From: UBA1672 sp051967755
GTDB taxonomy: Bacteria; Pseudomonadota; Alphaproteobacteria; Micavibrionales; Micavibrionaceae
NCBI GenBank assembly: GCA_051967755.1
Contig: JBQDYD010000003.1
Coordinates: forward strand, 433,155-497,154
Direction: 5' to 3'
DNA: 64,000 nt
Positions 1 to 8,305 of the stretch are shown piece after piece. Numbering within the stretch: position 1 is the first letter of the stretch; each line of letters begins with the position of its first letter. The position numbers were made by a program, and so were the translations under genes. The notes under the pieces are model-generated. The model was not told the origin of the DNA. It saw nothing but the letters and a program-made list of their open reading frames with translations, and searched no databases.

Positions 1-592
1 CGCCACCTGCGATTTGTGATTCTGTAACAAAGCCGTCTGTTAAGCGTCGCTCGCCGTTTCTTGCAAGCTCTTCTTTGCGCTCTTGCACTCTACGCGCGGC
101 ATTTTGCACCGTGGCTGCGCCAATGTCTCTTAAGCGTGCATCAGGGTTGCGTGCGCGTTCTTCGTTGTAGGCTTCCATTACATCTGACGGATCCAGTCCA
201 TATGCAGAAGCTTTGTTGTATGCGCCGATCTCATCGCCTACCACCGCATGTGACACAACCTCAATGATTTGAGTGCTGGTTTCATAATCCGGAGATGATT
301 CGTCAAGTTGCCCGTTATCGGACATAACAGTCTCTATGGCATTCGATACCATGCTGGCCTGTTGGCCCTTTGTGAATTCGTTGATTTCAAGAAGTGTTTC
401 TAATGGCTTGCCCAAAGGTGAATTTAAAAGTGCCTCTGACGCGACATTTCCTGTTGCGTTGTCAAGTAATGGGACTGTGATAGGAAGAGATGCTACACCA
501 AGTGTAGTTCCAAGAGTCATGTTTCGCCCAAGAATGCTTTTCCCAACATTCCAAGCGCCACTTAATCCTCTAACGATTACGCCACCAGCCAT
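1..592 (-). CDS. Partial unknown protein, N-terminal 197 residues
   Basis: An uninterrupted reading frame starts with ATG at 592 and runs off the left edge, so only the N-terminus is visible. It begins MAGGVIVRGLSGAWN, has a weakly hydrophobic Gly/Leu-rich stretch at about residues 1-40, and then becomes a polar, acidic, helix-prone region. After about residue 130 it is rich in Arg, Glu and Ala and may be coiled. I see no catalytic motif and do not recognise a family. It lies beyond the 3' end of tRNA-Asp on the same strand, where integrated elements often sit, so it could be accessory; that is inference. Competing frames on the plus strand (61-267, 336-695) look like shadows. Confidence 0.6.
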   Translation of the reverse strand, partial: MAGGVIVRGLSGAWNVGKSILGRNMTLGTTLGVASLPITVPLLDNATGNVASEALLNSPLGKPLETLLEINEFTKGQQASMVSNAIETVMSDNGQLDESSPDYETSTQIIEVVSHAVVGDEIGAYNKASAYGLDPSDVMEAYNEERARNPDARLRDIGAATVQNAARRVQERKEELARNGERRLTDGFVTESQIAGG

Positions 593-715
593 AATTATAT
601 ACCCCGATAATTTTTTATCTTTATATTTTTACGACATTATAGCTGTCTATTATGCACTTTGTCAAAATTACTTTCACAAAGTTTCATTAATTTAATAATG
701 GGGGGATTATTATAA

Positions 716-748
716 ATAAAGGCATCTCCCCTGCTTGGGGGAAGAAGA
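716..748 (-). terminator. Probable terminator after tRNA-Asp
   Basis: Read on the minus strand just past the tRNA 3' end, CCCC and GGGG arms flank the loop AAGCA. They are followed by an imperfect T-rich tail (TTTATTTAT). The position suits the end of the tRNA transcript. The T tract is interrupted, so this is a weak call. Confidence 0.45.
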
Positions 749-755
749 TCTCAAA

Positions 756-832
756 TGGCGCGAGTGACGAGACTTGAACTCGCGGCCTCCGCCGTGACAG
801 GGCGGCGCTCTAACCAACTGAGCTACACCCGC
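756..832 (-). tRNA. tRNA-Asp (GTC)
   Basis: This is a complete 77-nt cloverleaf with an encoded CCA. The acceptor arm GCGGGTG pairs with CACTCGC, the discriminator is G73, and the D arm contains GGTTAGA. The anticodon stem CCGCC/GGCGG encloses the loop CTGTCAC with anticodon GTC. The T arm contains GTTCAAGTC. There is no intron or mismatch of note. Confidence 0.97.
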
Positions 833-844
833 GCATCTGAGATG

Positions 845-880
845 GAGAGTTTGATATCACCATTGTCCTGTTTTCGTCAA
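845..880 (-). promoter_or_regulatory. Probable promoter of tRNA-Asp
   Basis: On the minus strand a -35-like TTGACG (880-875) is followed after 18 bases by TATCAA (856-851). This places a start about 13 bases before the mature tRNA end. The tRNA-Cys promoter at the other end of the window has nearly the same elements (TTGACC and TATCAG), which supports both calls. Confidence 0.5.
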
Positions 881-968
881 GCACGATATTTAAAAAATTT
901 AAAAAAAGTAACGATAATATTCAGAAGACGAAGAAACCTATGTAAATCTAACATAAGGACATAGGTAT

Positions 969-1685
969 ATGAGATTCATTATTCCCGTTTTGGCGTTGTC
1001 ATTTTTCTTTTCCGCGCCGGCATTATCTGAAGGGACTGTTACAGAAAAATTAGAGCAGCGAAAAAAGGACTTTGGTTCTAAGGCAGAACCGCAAAAACGA
1101 AAAGATTATGACGAAGGTGTTGAGTTTGTTCGTCAAGCAGGTGTTGTCGGGCGTGCAAAGAGTGTTGGCGATACCGCACCTGATTTTACGTTAAAAAGTG
1201 CTGCGGGGGATGATGTAACGTTATCAAATCTTTTAAAGACTGGCCCGGTGGTTATGATTTGGTATCGCGGTGAATGGTGCCCTTATTGTAATATTCATTT
1301 AGAAGACGTTCAGGCGCATCTGGGTGAGTTTAAAGAGGCAGGCGCACATATCGTCGCGATCAGCCCTGAGACACCTGACCATGGCTGGACACTGCAGGAT
1401 AAGAAAAGCATTGAATATTATGTTTTAAGTGATCTGGGCAGCGCTGTGGCCAAAGAATACGGCGTTGCATATACCCTGCCGCCTAAAATCGCGGAGTATT
1501 ACCAAGATGGCTTTGGTCTTCATGAGAAAAATAACGATGACAGTAATATCCTGCCGATTGCCGCGTCATATGTGATCGGACAAGACGGTAAAATTACGTA
1601 CGCATTTTTGGACGCAGATTATAGAAAGCGCGCAGAAACATCAGTTCTGTTGTCAGAAGTTCAAAAGCTTAAGCGCGCCCAATAG
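969..1685 (+). CDS. Peroxiredoxin-like thioredoxin-fold protein, exported
   Basis: This 238-residue protein has a clear N-terminal signal peptide (hydrophobic core about residues 3-17, then SAPALSEG). A redoxin/AhpC-TSA fold follows from about residue 65. The motif WYRGEWCPYCNIHL at about residues 98-111 carries a CPYC pair where peroxiredoxins and thioredoxins place their active cysteines. It probably reduces peroxides or disulfides in the periplasm; the exact substrate cannot be read from sequence. It is preceded by an AGGACATAGG ribosome-binding region and ends 3 bases from the convergent alanine dehydrogenase gene. Confidence 0.8.
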   Translation: MRFIIPVLALSFFFSAPALSEGTVTEKLEQRKKDFGSKAEPQKRKDYDEGVEFVRQAGVVGRAKSVGDTAPDFTLKSAAGDDVTLSNLLKTGPVVMIWYRGEWCPYCNIHLEDVQAHLGEFKEAGAHIVAISPETPDHGWTLQDKKSIEYYVLSDLGSAVAKEYGVAYTLPPKIAEYYQDGFGLHEKNNDDSNILPIAASYVIGQDGKITYAFLDADYRKRAETSVLLSEVQKLKRAQ

Positions 1686-1688
1686 AAT

Positions 1689-2807
1689 TTAGGCAACCGC
1701 ATCTAATGATGAAACGAAGTCGAGGTTTAGTGATTCTGCCACGGCTTCGTTTGTAACTTTCCCCTGACAAATATTTAACCCATTACGGAAGTTTTCATCT
1801 TCTGATAGTGCGTTTTTCCACCCTTTATCGGCAAGTCTAAGCGCGTATGGTAGAACAGAATGGTTAAGTGCCAGTGCGGAAGTAAGCGGAACAGCGCCCG
1901 GCATGTTTGCCACGCAGTAATGAACAACGTCATCTATCACATAAGTCGGCTCATCATGCGTAGTCGCTTTGCTTGTTTCAAGGCAACCGCCTTGGTCAAT
2001 GGCGATATCTACGATAACGGAACCCTTTTTCATGGTCGGCAGCATATCCTTACGAATCAGTTTTGGTGCAGATGCACCCGGGATCAGCACGGCCCCTATG
2101 ACGAGGTCAGCTGCGGCAACTTCTCGTTCCAGAATATCCAGATTTGAATAAACAATATTTGCGCGACCGATAAAATATTCATCTAAAAAGCGCATACGCG
2201 GATTTGATTTTTCGAGGATGGTTACATTTGCACCCAAGCCTGTTGCCATTTGCGCAGCGTGGAAGCCTGAGACCCCTCCTCCGATAATCAGTACCTCTGC
2301 AGGCTTAACACCCGGAACGCCCCCTATAAGGCGCCCTAGGCCGCCCATATGCTTTTGAAGGTAATACGCACCGACCTGCACAGACAGGCGCCCTGCAATT
2401 TCACTCATCGGTTCCAGTAAAGGCAAGCCATAACCATTGGGGCCTGTAACTGTTTCATAGGCAATTGCAACGCAACCCGAATCAATTAGACCTTTTGCTT
2501 GCGGTGCATCTGCCGCGAGGTGCAGATAGGTAAACAGGATTTGATCTTCCTGTAACATTTTACATTCTTGCGCTTGAGGTTCTTTGACCTTGATGATCAT
2601 TTCTGATTTTTCAAAAATGTCTTTTGCCGTAGGCACAATCTTAGCGCCGGCTTCTTCATATGACTTATCTGTGAAATTAATCGCCGTCCCTGCACCTGAT
2701 TCGATGATAACATCATGCCCTCTTGCCGTTAGTTCTTTTACAGATGACGGTACAAGCCCCACTCTATGTTCTAGTGTTTTGATTTCTTTTGGCACACCGA
2801 TAAGCAT
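1689..2807 (-). CDS. ald: Alanine dehydrogenase
   Basis: This 372-residue protein matches the usual length of NAD-dependent L-alanine dehydrogenase, which converts alanine to pyruvate and ammonia and back. The N-terminus MLIGVPKEIKTLEHRVG is the family signature with the substrate-binding Arg15. Lys near 75 (IIKVKEPQ) and His near 96 (YLHLAAD) are the catalytic pair. The Rossmann motif GGGVSG lies at about residues 176-181. The start has a strong AAGGAG site. The gene is transcribed alone, downstream of ispG on the same strand with a 26-base gap, so the two could be co-transcribed. Confidence 0.95.
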   Translation of the reverse strand: MLIGVPKEIKTLEHRVGLVPSSVKELTARGHDVIIESGAGTAINFTDKSYEEAGAKIVPTAKDIFEKSEMIIKVKEPQAQECKMLQEDQILFTYLHLAADAPQAKGLIDSGCVAIAYETVTGPNGYGLPLLEPMSEIAGRLSVQVGAYYLQKHMGGLGRLIGGVPGVKPAEVLIIGGGVSGFHAAQMATGLGANVTILEKSNPRMRFLDEYFIGRANIVYSNLDILEREVAAADLVIGAVLIPGASAPKLIRKDMLPTMKKGSVIVDIAIDQGGCLETSKATTHDEPTYVIDDVVHYCVANMPGAVPLTSALALNHSVLPYALRLADKGWKNALSEDENFRNGLNICQGKVTNEAVAESLNLDFVSSLDAVA

Positions 2808-2833
2808 ATGACACTCCTTTTAGTTTTTATTAT

Positions 2834-4069
2834 TTAAGCTGCTTTTTGTGAGAAACGTTTTTCAACATACTCCTCTACAAGGGTTTGAAATTCTTGCGCG
2901 ATATTCTCACCGCGCAATGTATGTGTTTTTTTACCGTCCGTGAAAACGGGCGCAACAGGTGATTCTCCCGTTCCGGGAAGGCTGATCCCTATATCGGCAT
3001 GTTTGCTTTCACCCGGCCCGTTAACAATACAGCCCATCACGGCAACTTTCATTGTCTCAACACCTGGATATTGTTTTGCCCAGACAGGCATTTTTACATC
3101 AAGGTATCGCTGGATATCCTGCGCAAGTTCTTGAAAGAAAGTGCTGGTTGTACGGCCACATCCGGGGCATGCGCTAACTTCCGGCATAAAAGATCTGATG
3201 TTTAGGGCTTGTAATATTTCCTGACACACCCGAACCTCAAGGCTTCTGTCGCCGCCGGGCTCAGGCGTTAGGGAGGCACGAATCGTATCGCCGATACCAT
3301 TTTGCAGAAGGATACCCTCCCCCAATGCGGTGGCAATGATTCCCTTCGATCCCATTCCTGCCTCAGTCAGGCCAAGATGCAGCGCGTAATTGCACCTTTC
3401 TGCCAATGCTTGGTATACCGCAATAAGGTCTTGCACGCGGCTTACTTTGGCAGACAAGATAATCTTATCGGGTGTTAGCCCAATTTCCTCTGCTTTCTTC
3501 GCGCTGATGATGGCTGACTGCACAAGGGTTTCACGCATTACTTCATCCGAAGCCCAAGGCGTTTCACGCTTTGCGTTCTCATCCATTAATTTCATGGCAA
3601 GCGCCTGATCAAGGCTTCCCCAATTTACGCCGATGCGAACAGGTTTATTATATTCGATCGCTTTTTCGATCATTTGTTCATATTGGGTGTCGCGCTTCTT
3701 GCCGAATCCAACATTACCGGGGTTGATGCGGTATTTATCCAAACCTGCAGCAAGTTCAGGATGGTCGTTTAACAACGTATGGCCATTATAATGAAAGCAA
3801 CCAACAAGCGGGACTTCCAAACCTTCTTTATTTAATCGTTCACGAAGCTTGGCCACACCTATGGCGGCCTCATCGTTATTAACGGTAACGCGCACAATTT
3901 CGGAACCTGAAAGGAAAAGCTGCTTAACCTGCTCAAATGTTTTATCGACATTAGCTGTGTCTGTATTTGTCATGGATTGAACAACAACAGGCGCGCCGCC
4001 ACCGACGATAACGCCACGCACATTCACCGCATGTGTTTGATGTCTTTTTATATTCTGAATAGCGACCAT
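2834..4069 (-). CDS. ispG: 4-hydroxy-3-methylbut-2-enyl diphosphate synthase (IspG)
   Basis: IspG performs the penultimate step of the non-mevalonate isoprenoid pathway using a 4Fe-4S cluster. The 411-residue protein has the N-terminal TIM-barrel region (HAVNVRGVIVGGGAPVVVQS). It carries the cluster ligands CPGC at about residues 302-305 and a later Cys in GCIVNGPGES. The length is typical of the bacterial two-domain form. No obvious ribosome-binding site precedes the ATG at 4069, but the following residues match family N-termini. It is divergent from the CPBP gene. Confidence 0.96.
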   Translation of the reverse strand: MVAIQNIKRHQTHAVNVRGVIVGGGAPVVVQSMTNTDTANVDKTFEQVKQLFLSGSEIVRVTVNNDEAAIGVAKLRERLNKEGLEVPLVGCFHYNGHTLLNDHPELAAGLDKYRINPGNVGFGKKRDTQYEQMIEKAIEYNKPVRIGVNWGSLDQALAMKLMDENAKRETPWASDEVMRETLVQSAIISAKKAEEIGLTPDKIILSAKVSRVQDLIAVYQALAERCNYALHLGLTEAGMGSKGIIATALGEGILLQNGIGDTIRASLTPEPGGDRSLEVRVCQEILQALNIRSFMPEVSACPGCGRTTSTFFQELAQDIQRYLDVKMPVWAKQYPGVETMKVAVMGCIVNGPGESKHADIGISLPGTGESPVAPVFTDGKKTHTLRGENIAQEFQTLVEEYVEKRFSQKAA

Positions 4070-4177
4070 AATAGGCGGTTTATAGACGAAAAATACCAGA
4101 AAAGCAATTTGTTATAATTCATCATTAGCAGATCTTTTTTATGGTTCAAAAATAATGTCTTATGATAATATTCTGAA

Positions 4178-4852
4178 ATGAGCAGAGATATAAAATTAAC
4201 GCCAAAACAAAAGTATAACTTCTTACTGCTTTTAGAATTTTTAATTCTGTGCGTTGCCCTTCCGACCTTTATAATCGTCAATAACTACGGAAAGTTTATG
4301 TTCTTCTTTCTGTGGAGTGCAGCGGCATATTGCGCCTATCATCTGTTTATAAAAGGTGATGCCAGATTTGCCACAGATATCTGGAAATGGCGATCAGTTA
4401 ACAAAGCCAGTATGAAGCTTATCTTACCGCGTTGGATCATTGCGTGTGTCGCTATGACTGCATTCATGTATTTTTATGATCCCGGACGCATGTTCGGTAT
4501 GGTTGACCGTCCCTTTGCGCTGATTATGATTTTTACAGTATACCCCCTACTCTCGGCTTTGCCGCAGGAGCTTATATTCTGTAGTTTCTTTTTTCACCGT
4601 TACAAGCGGTATTTTAAAACGCCCATGGCACGTATTATTGCCAGTGCAATCGTGTTTGCCTACGCGCACATGCTTTATATTAACTGGGTTGCGCCGACGC
4701 TTAGTTTTATTGCAGGTTTAATTTTTGCACACACATATTCAAAGACGCGGTCTTTGGCGCTCGTCACCGTAGAGCATGCCCTGTACGGCAATGCCCTCTT
4801 TCTGATTGGCTTGGGGTGGTATTTCTGGAGCGGTAACCCCGCTTTGAATTAA
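4178..4852 (+). CDS. CPBP-family intramembrane protease-like protein
   Basis: This 224-residue integral membrane protein has about six hydrophobic segments. CPBP (Abi/Rce1-like) motifs are visible: motif 1 as PQELIFCSFFFHRY at about residues 125-138, motif 2 as FAYAHM, and motif 3 as EHALYGN. The family includes metal-dependent intramembrane proteases. Here the Arg usually found after the motif-1 Glu pair is Cys, so activity is uncertain. It stands alone between the divergent ispG and the convergent end of the Mrp operon, 8 bases away. Confidence 0.8.
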   Translation: MSRDIKLTPKQKYNFLLLLEFLILCVALPTFIIVNNYGKFMFFFLWSAAAYCAYHLFIKGDARFATDIWKWRSVNKASMKLILPRWIIACVAMTAFMYFYDPGRMFGMVDRPFALIMIFTVYPLLSALPQELIFCSFFFHRYKRYFKTPMARIIASAIVFAYAHMLYINWVAPTLSFIAGLIFAHTYSKTRSLALVTVEHALYGNALFLIGLGWYFWSGNPALN

Positions 4853-4860
4853 GGCTCATA

Positions 4861-6570
4861 CTAAATAAAATAGTACAGAATTAAGTAAAAGCTAAGCAGT
4901 ACCGCAACCCATAACACCATGCGGCCCATCGGCCATACGCGTGCCCAAGCGCCTTGTGGGCCATGATTCTTACTAAGGTTACCTATGATACCGATTTTGA
5001 CAGTTTTCAAAACAAAGCCAATAAACGCGTCGTAATCTTTTTTCAGGCTGCAGATTGTGCAACGGATAAAGCATGGCACAAAACGACGATAGACCCATTC
5101 CGCATCAAGATTCACTGACGGCATATCATGTGGCTCCAGTTTTGTGATGTTCATCCAAACAAAGGCCAGCCCTGCGAATGCCAATAGCTGTAATTGGGTT
5201 AAGACATGCGTTGTGTCATAGGCCGTATAATCCACGGCATAGGGTAATAAGTCATAAAACACAGCAGGGTAAATTCCGATACCAACACAAAGCGCCGCCG
5301 CAAGCCCCATCGCCGCAAGCATATGCTTTGGCGGATCAGAAGTACGGATACCTGAGTCATGATGGAAGAAAGCGAAGTATGGAATTTTAATCCCCGCATG
5401 GTGGAACACACCTGCAGACGCGAAGAGTAAAATCACCCAAAGCCAATCAATATGTTGATCAAGGGCGGCGCTGACGATCATGGCTTTACTGACAAAACCA
5501 CTGAATAAAGGAACAGCAGAAATAGACGCCGCGCCGATAATACAGAGTATCGTGGTGATGGGCATGGTTTTATACAGGCCGCCAAGATCAGACGCCTTAA
5601 TGCGCCCTGTCATGTGCAAAACGGCACCCATCGTCATAAATAACAGGCCTTTGTAAATTACGTGGTTAAACGCCGTACCCACCGCGCCATTAATGGCCAT
5701 TTCCGTACCGATACCAACACCACACACCATAAAGCCAACCTGGTTAATCATGCTGTATGACAAAACGCGGCGCATATCATTTTCAATCACGGCATAAAAG
5801 ATCGGGAAGATCACCATTATCGCACCGATATAGATTAATATCTCTGTCCCCGCATAGCCGCGTGCCAATGTGTAGACGGCAACTTTTGTCGTAAAAGCAC
5901 ATAAGAACACCGCACCTGTTACCGTTGATTCAGGATAGGCATCTGTCACCCAATTATGAACAAACGGGAATGCGGCCTTGATACCGATTGATAGGAAGAT
6001 CAGCCAGCCTGCCGCGCTTTCCAAACCGATTTCATTAAATGCCACAGATCCTGTGTCATGTAACATAAACACTGCGCCCGCCAGCAAGAGAAGGCCTGAT
6101 ATAACCTGTATGATTAAATACCGCATACCGGAGCGGATAGCCGCGTTTGTGCCGGTCGCCCATACCAGAAATGCAGAACTGACAGCCATAATTTCAAGGA
6201 AGATAAACAACGTTATCAGATCGCCTGCGAAGACTGCGCCAAGTGCGCCGCCTGCATAGATCAACCCTGCGCAATGTTGAATTTTATCCTTCACATGAAG
6301 CGAGAATAAAATCGCAATAAAAGATGCGATGCAGAATAAATAACCGAACAGAAAGCTGAGCTTGTCGGTTCTGAACGGGGTGAGTTCGAAATCAACAAAG
6401 GGCATTGTAATCAAAATGCCGCTTTGCATTTGAAGCAAAGACACACCACTAATCACAGGCGCAGCCAGCATTATGATTGAGCGAACGACACAGTTAGACA
6501 CAAACAAAGCCAAGACACCGATAATAAAAAACGGCACAAATGGAAGCATGAATAAAGAGATATCAGTCAT
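4861..6570 (-). CDS. MrpD/NuoL-like proton-translocating antiporter subunit (third copy)
   Basis: This 569-residue polytopic protein belongs to the NuoL/M/N-MrpA/D family and is the last gene of the Mrp-type operon. The conserved charged residues of the ion channel are present: Glu in LFIFLEIMAVSS and Lys in the helix containing SIGIKAAFPFVHNW. It is about 75 residues longer than the other two copies. The extra C-terminus (after LDAEWVYRRF) ends in another membrane segment. That may serve as the lateral-helix-like part of a NuoL/MrpA equivalent, which is inference. Its start codon overlaps the stop of the 89-residue gene (TAATG). Confidence 0.88.
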   Translation of the reverse strand: MTDISLFMLPFVPFFIIGVLALFVSNCVVRSIIMLAAPVISGVSLLQMQSGILITMPFVDFELTPFRTDKLSFLFGYLFCIASFIAILFSLHVKDKIQHCAGLIYAGGALGAVFAGDLITLFIFLEIMAVSSAFLVWATGTNAAIRSGMRYLIIQVISGLLLLAGAVFMLHDTGSVAFNEIGLESAAGWLIFLSIGIKAAFPFVHNWVTDAYPESTVTGAVFLCAFTTKVAVYTLARGYAGTEILIYIGAIMVIFPIFYAVIENDMRRVLSYSMINQVGFMVCGVGIGTEMAINGAVGTAFNHVIYKGLLFMTMGAVLHMTGRIKASDLGGLYKTMPITTILCIIGAASISAVPLFSGFVSKAMIVSAALDQHIDWLWVILLFASAGVFHHAGIKIPYFAFFHHDSGIRTSDPPKHMLAAMGLAAALCVGIGIYPAVFYDLLPYAVDYTAYDTTHVLTQLQLLAFAGLAFVWMNITKLEPHDMPSVNLDAEWVYRRFVPCFIRCTICSLKKDYDAFIGFVLKTVKIGIIGNLSKNHGPQGAWARVWPMGRMVLWVAVLLSFYLILYYFI

Positions 6571-6839
6571 TACTCTTGCTCCTCTTTTGCTGTGTAGTAA
6601 TCCTCTTGGCGCATAACAAGTTTACGCAACACCGTGGCCGACAGAACAATCACGACATAGGCGCCAAAACCAAATAGCGCATAAAATGCAGGGATTTTTT
6701 CCCAATCATGATATGTATGACGATGCACAACAAAATCGGCGGCAACAAGACACGCGCAGAACGCATAAAACGCGTATAGCACTTTTGTGATGTTTGCCTT
6801 CTTGTCGAACAGATATGTTTTGTCGTCTTTTTTCATCAT
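6570..6839 (-). CDS. Small two-helix membrane protein within the Mrp operon
   Basis: This 89-residue protein is not one of the named Mrp subunits. It has a charged N-terminus (about residues 1-18) and two hydrophobic segments (about residues 20-38 and 50-68) separated by a His-rich loop (VVHRHTYHDW). A charged tail ending in EEQE follows. It is locked between two MrpD-like genes by a 4-base overlap upstream and a TAATG junction downstream, so it is almost certainly translated with them. It may be an accessory subunit of the complex; function unknown. Confidence 0.75.
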   Translation of the reverse strand: MMKKDDKTYLFDKKANITKVLYAFYAFCACLVAADFVVHRHTYHDWEKIPAFYALFGFGAYVVIVLSATVLRKLVMRQEDYYTAKEEQE

Positions 6840-8305
6840 GTTCCCTTATTAATAATCATTGCAGCCAAATCATGCAGCCCCTGCGGGAATACGAATAATA
6901 ACAAGCAGCCGAGTGTGGTTACGCTAATCGCGAGTAAACATGCAAAGGGTGCTTCTTTGATTTTTGGTGCTTCTTCTGTCTTTTCGCCGCCATAAAAACC
7001 AACGATCGGAATCGGCAGCAAATATGCGATATTTAATAGCGAACTGAGCATTAACACGCCCATCAAGGCCAATTGCCCTGAATCAAGTGTGCCCATCATC
7101 AGATACCACTTACTCCATGTTCCGCCCGCAGGTGGTAAGCCGATAATGCTAAGTGCACCAATGAAAAAGGCAAACATCGTCAATGGCATTGTCCGCCCCA
7201 GCCCTTTCATATCACTGATATCTGTTTTTTTGGTCGCAACATAAATCGCGCCTGCGCAGAAGAACAACGTAATTTTTCCAAAGGCGTGCATCGCGATGTG
7301 CATGCCTGCGCCGATCACCCCCGCCTGCACCGCCAATAAGGCGCCAAGGGTGATATAGCCAAGCTGCGATACGGTTGAATACGCAAGGCGCGCTTTTAGG
7401 TTGTCTTTGGTCATGGCAACGAATGATGCCAACAAGATACTTGCCGCCGCAATAAGCAGTAAAAAGTCACGCGTGGGTAGCTCAGCGAGTAAATCTATAC
7501 CAAATATATAAACGGCAATTTTCAAAAGCGTAAAAACCCCTGCCTTAACAACGGCCACAGCATGAAGCAGCGCACTGACGGGGGTCGGCGCAACCATCGC
7601 GCTTGGCAACCATCTATGAAATGGCATTAAGGCGGCCTTACCAACGCCAAAGAAGAACAGGAGCAAGATCATCCCTGCCGTCATTGGCGGTGTGTAATCA
7701 GTAAATACACCGCCCGGTACAAAGTCCAAAGTACCCGCGCTGTGATATGTCCAGATAACAGCAGGCAGGAAGAAGGCAATCGATGTCGTCAGCAAAATAC
7801 CCAGATAAACACGCCCGCCTTTACGCGCAGCGTCATTGCCCTTATGCGTCACAAGTGGATATGTTGAAAGCGTCAGGGCTTCATAAAACACAAATAATGT
7901 GAATAGGTTAGCTGAGAATGCCACACCGAGTGTCAGGGCAGCGGCCAGGGCAAAAAAGATATAAAACTTTGTTTGGTTGGCTTCGTTTGCACCGCGCATA
8001 TATCCAATCGAATAAATAGAGGTGATGATCCAAAGGAAGCTGGCGATTAACGCAAAGATCATGCCTAAGGGCTCTAGACGAAAAGCGAGCGGCATTCCCG
8101 GCAGAGGTTCAGCAAAAACAAATTCAGGTGTTCCGCCTGCCATCACAACAGGAAGTAATTGCAAAGTTATCAGGAATGTCACTATCCCTGTGATAAGCGT
8201 TACCCCCTCACGCAGGTTCGGTGATTTCCCGGTTAAACCAAGAAGAACCGTGCACAATGCAGGCAGAAGAACGATTAACGGCAACATAAATTCAGGAGAC
8301 AACAT
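6836..8305 (-). CDS. MrpD-like antiporter subunit (second copy)
   Basis: This 489-residue protein has about 14 membrane segments in the proton-translocating quinone-oxidoreductase/MrpD fold. The key Glu lies in LFVFYEALTLSTYP and the key Lys in GVGKAALMPFHRWLP. The later PTPVSALLHAVAVVKAG block is a classic family signature. It begins at a TAATG junction with the preceding copy. It is one of three related subunits that probably form parallel ion channels in one membrane complex. Confidence 0.9.
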   Translation of the reverse strand: MLSPEFMLPLIVLLPALCTVLLGLTGKSPNLREGVTLITGIVTFLITLQLLPVVMAGGTPEFVFAEPLPGMPLAFRLEPLGMIFALIASFLWIITSIYSIGYMRGANEANQTKFYIFFALAAALTLGVAFSANLFTLFVFYEALTLSTYPLVTHKGNDAARKGGRVYLGILLTTSIAFFLPAVIWTYHSAGTLDFVPGGVFTDYTPPMTAGMILLLFFFGVGKAALMPFHRWLPSAMVAPTPVSALLHAVAVVKAGVFTLLKIAVYIFGIDLLAELPTRDFLLLIAAASILLASFVAMTKDNLKARLAYSTVSQLGYITLGALLAVQAGVIGAGMHIAMHAFGKITLFFCAGAIYVATKKTDISDMKGLGRTMPLTMFAFFIGALSIIGLPPAGGTWSKWYLMMGTLDSGQLALMGVLMLSSLLNIAYLLPIPIVGFYGGEKTEEAPKIKEAPFACLLAISVTTLGCLLLFVFPQGLHDLAAMIINKGT

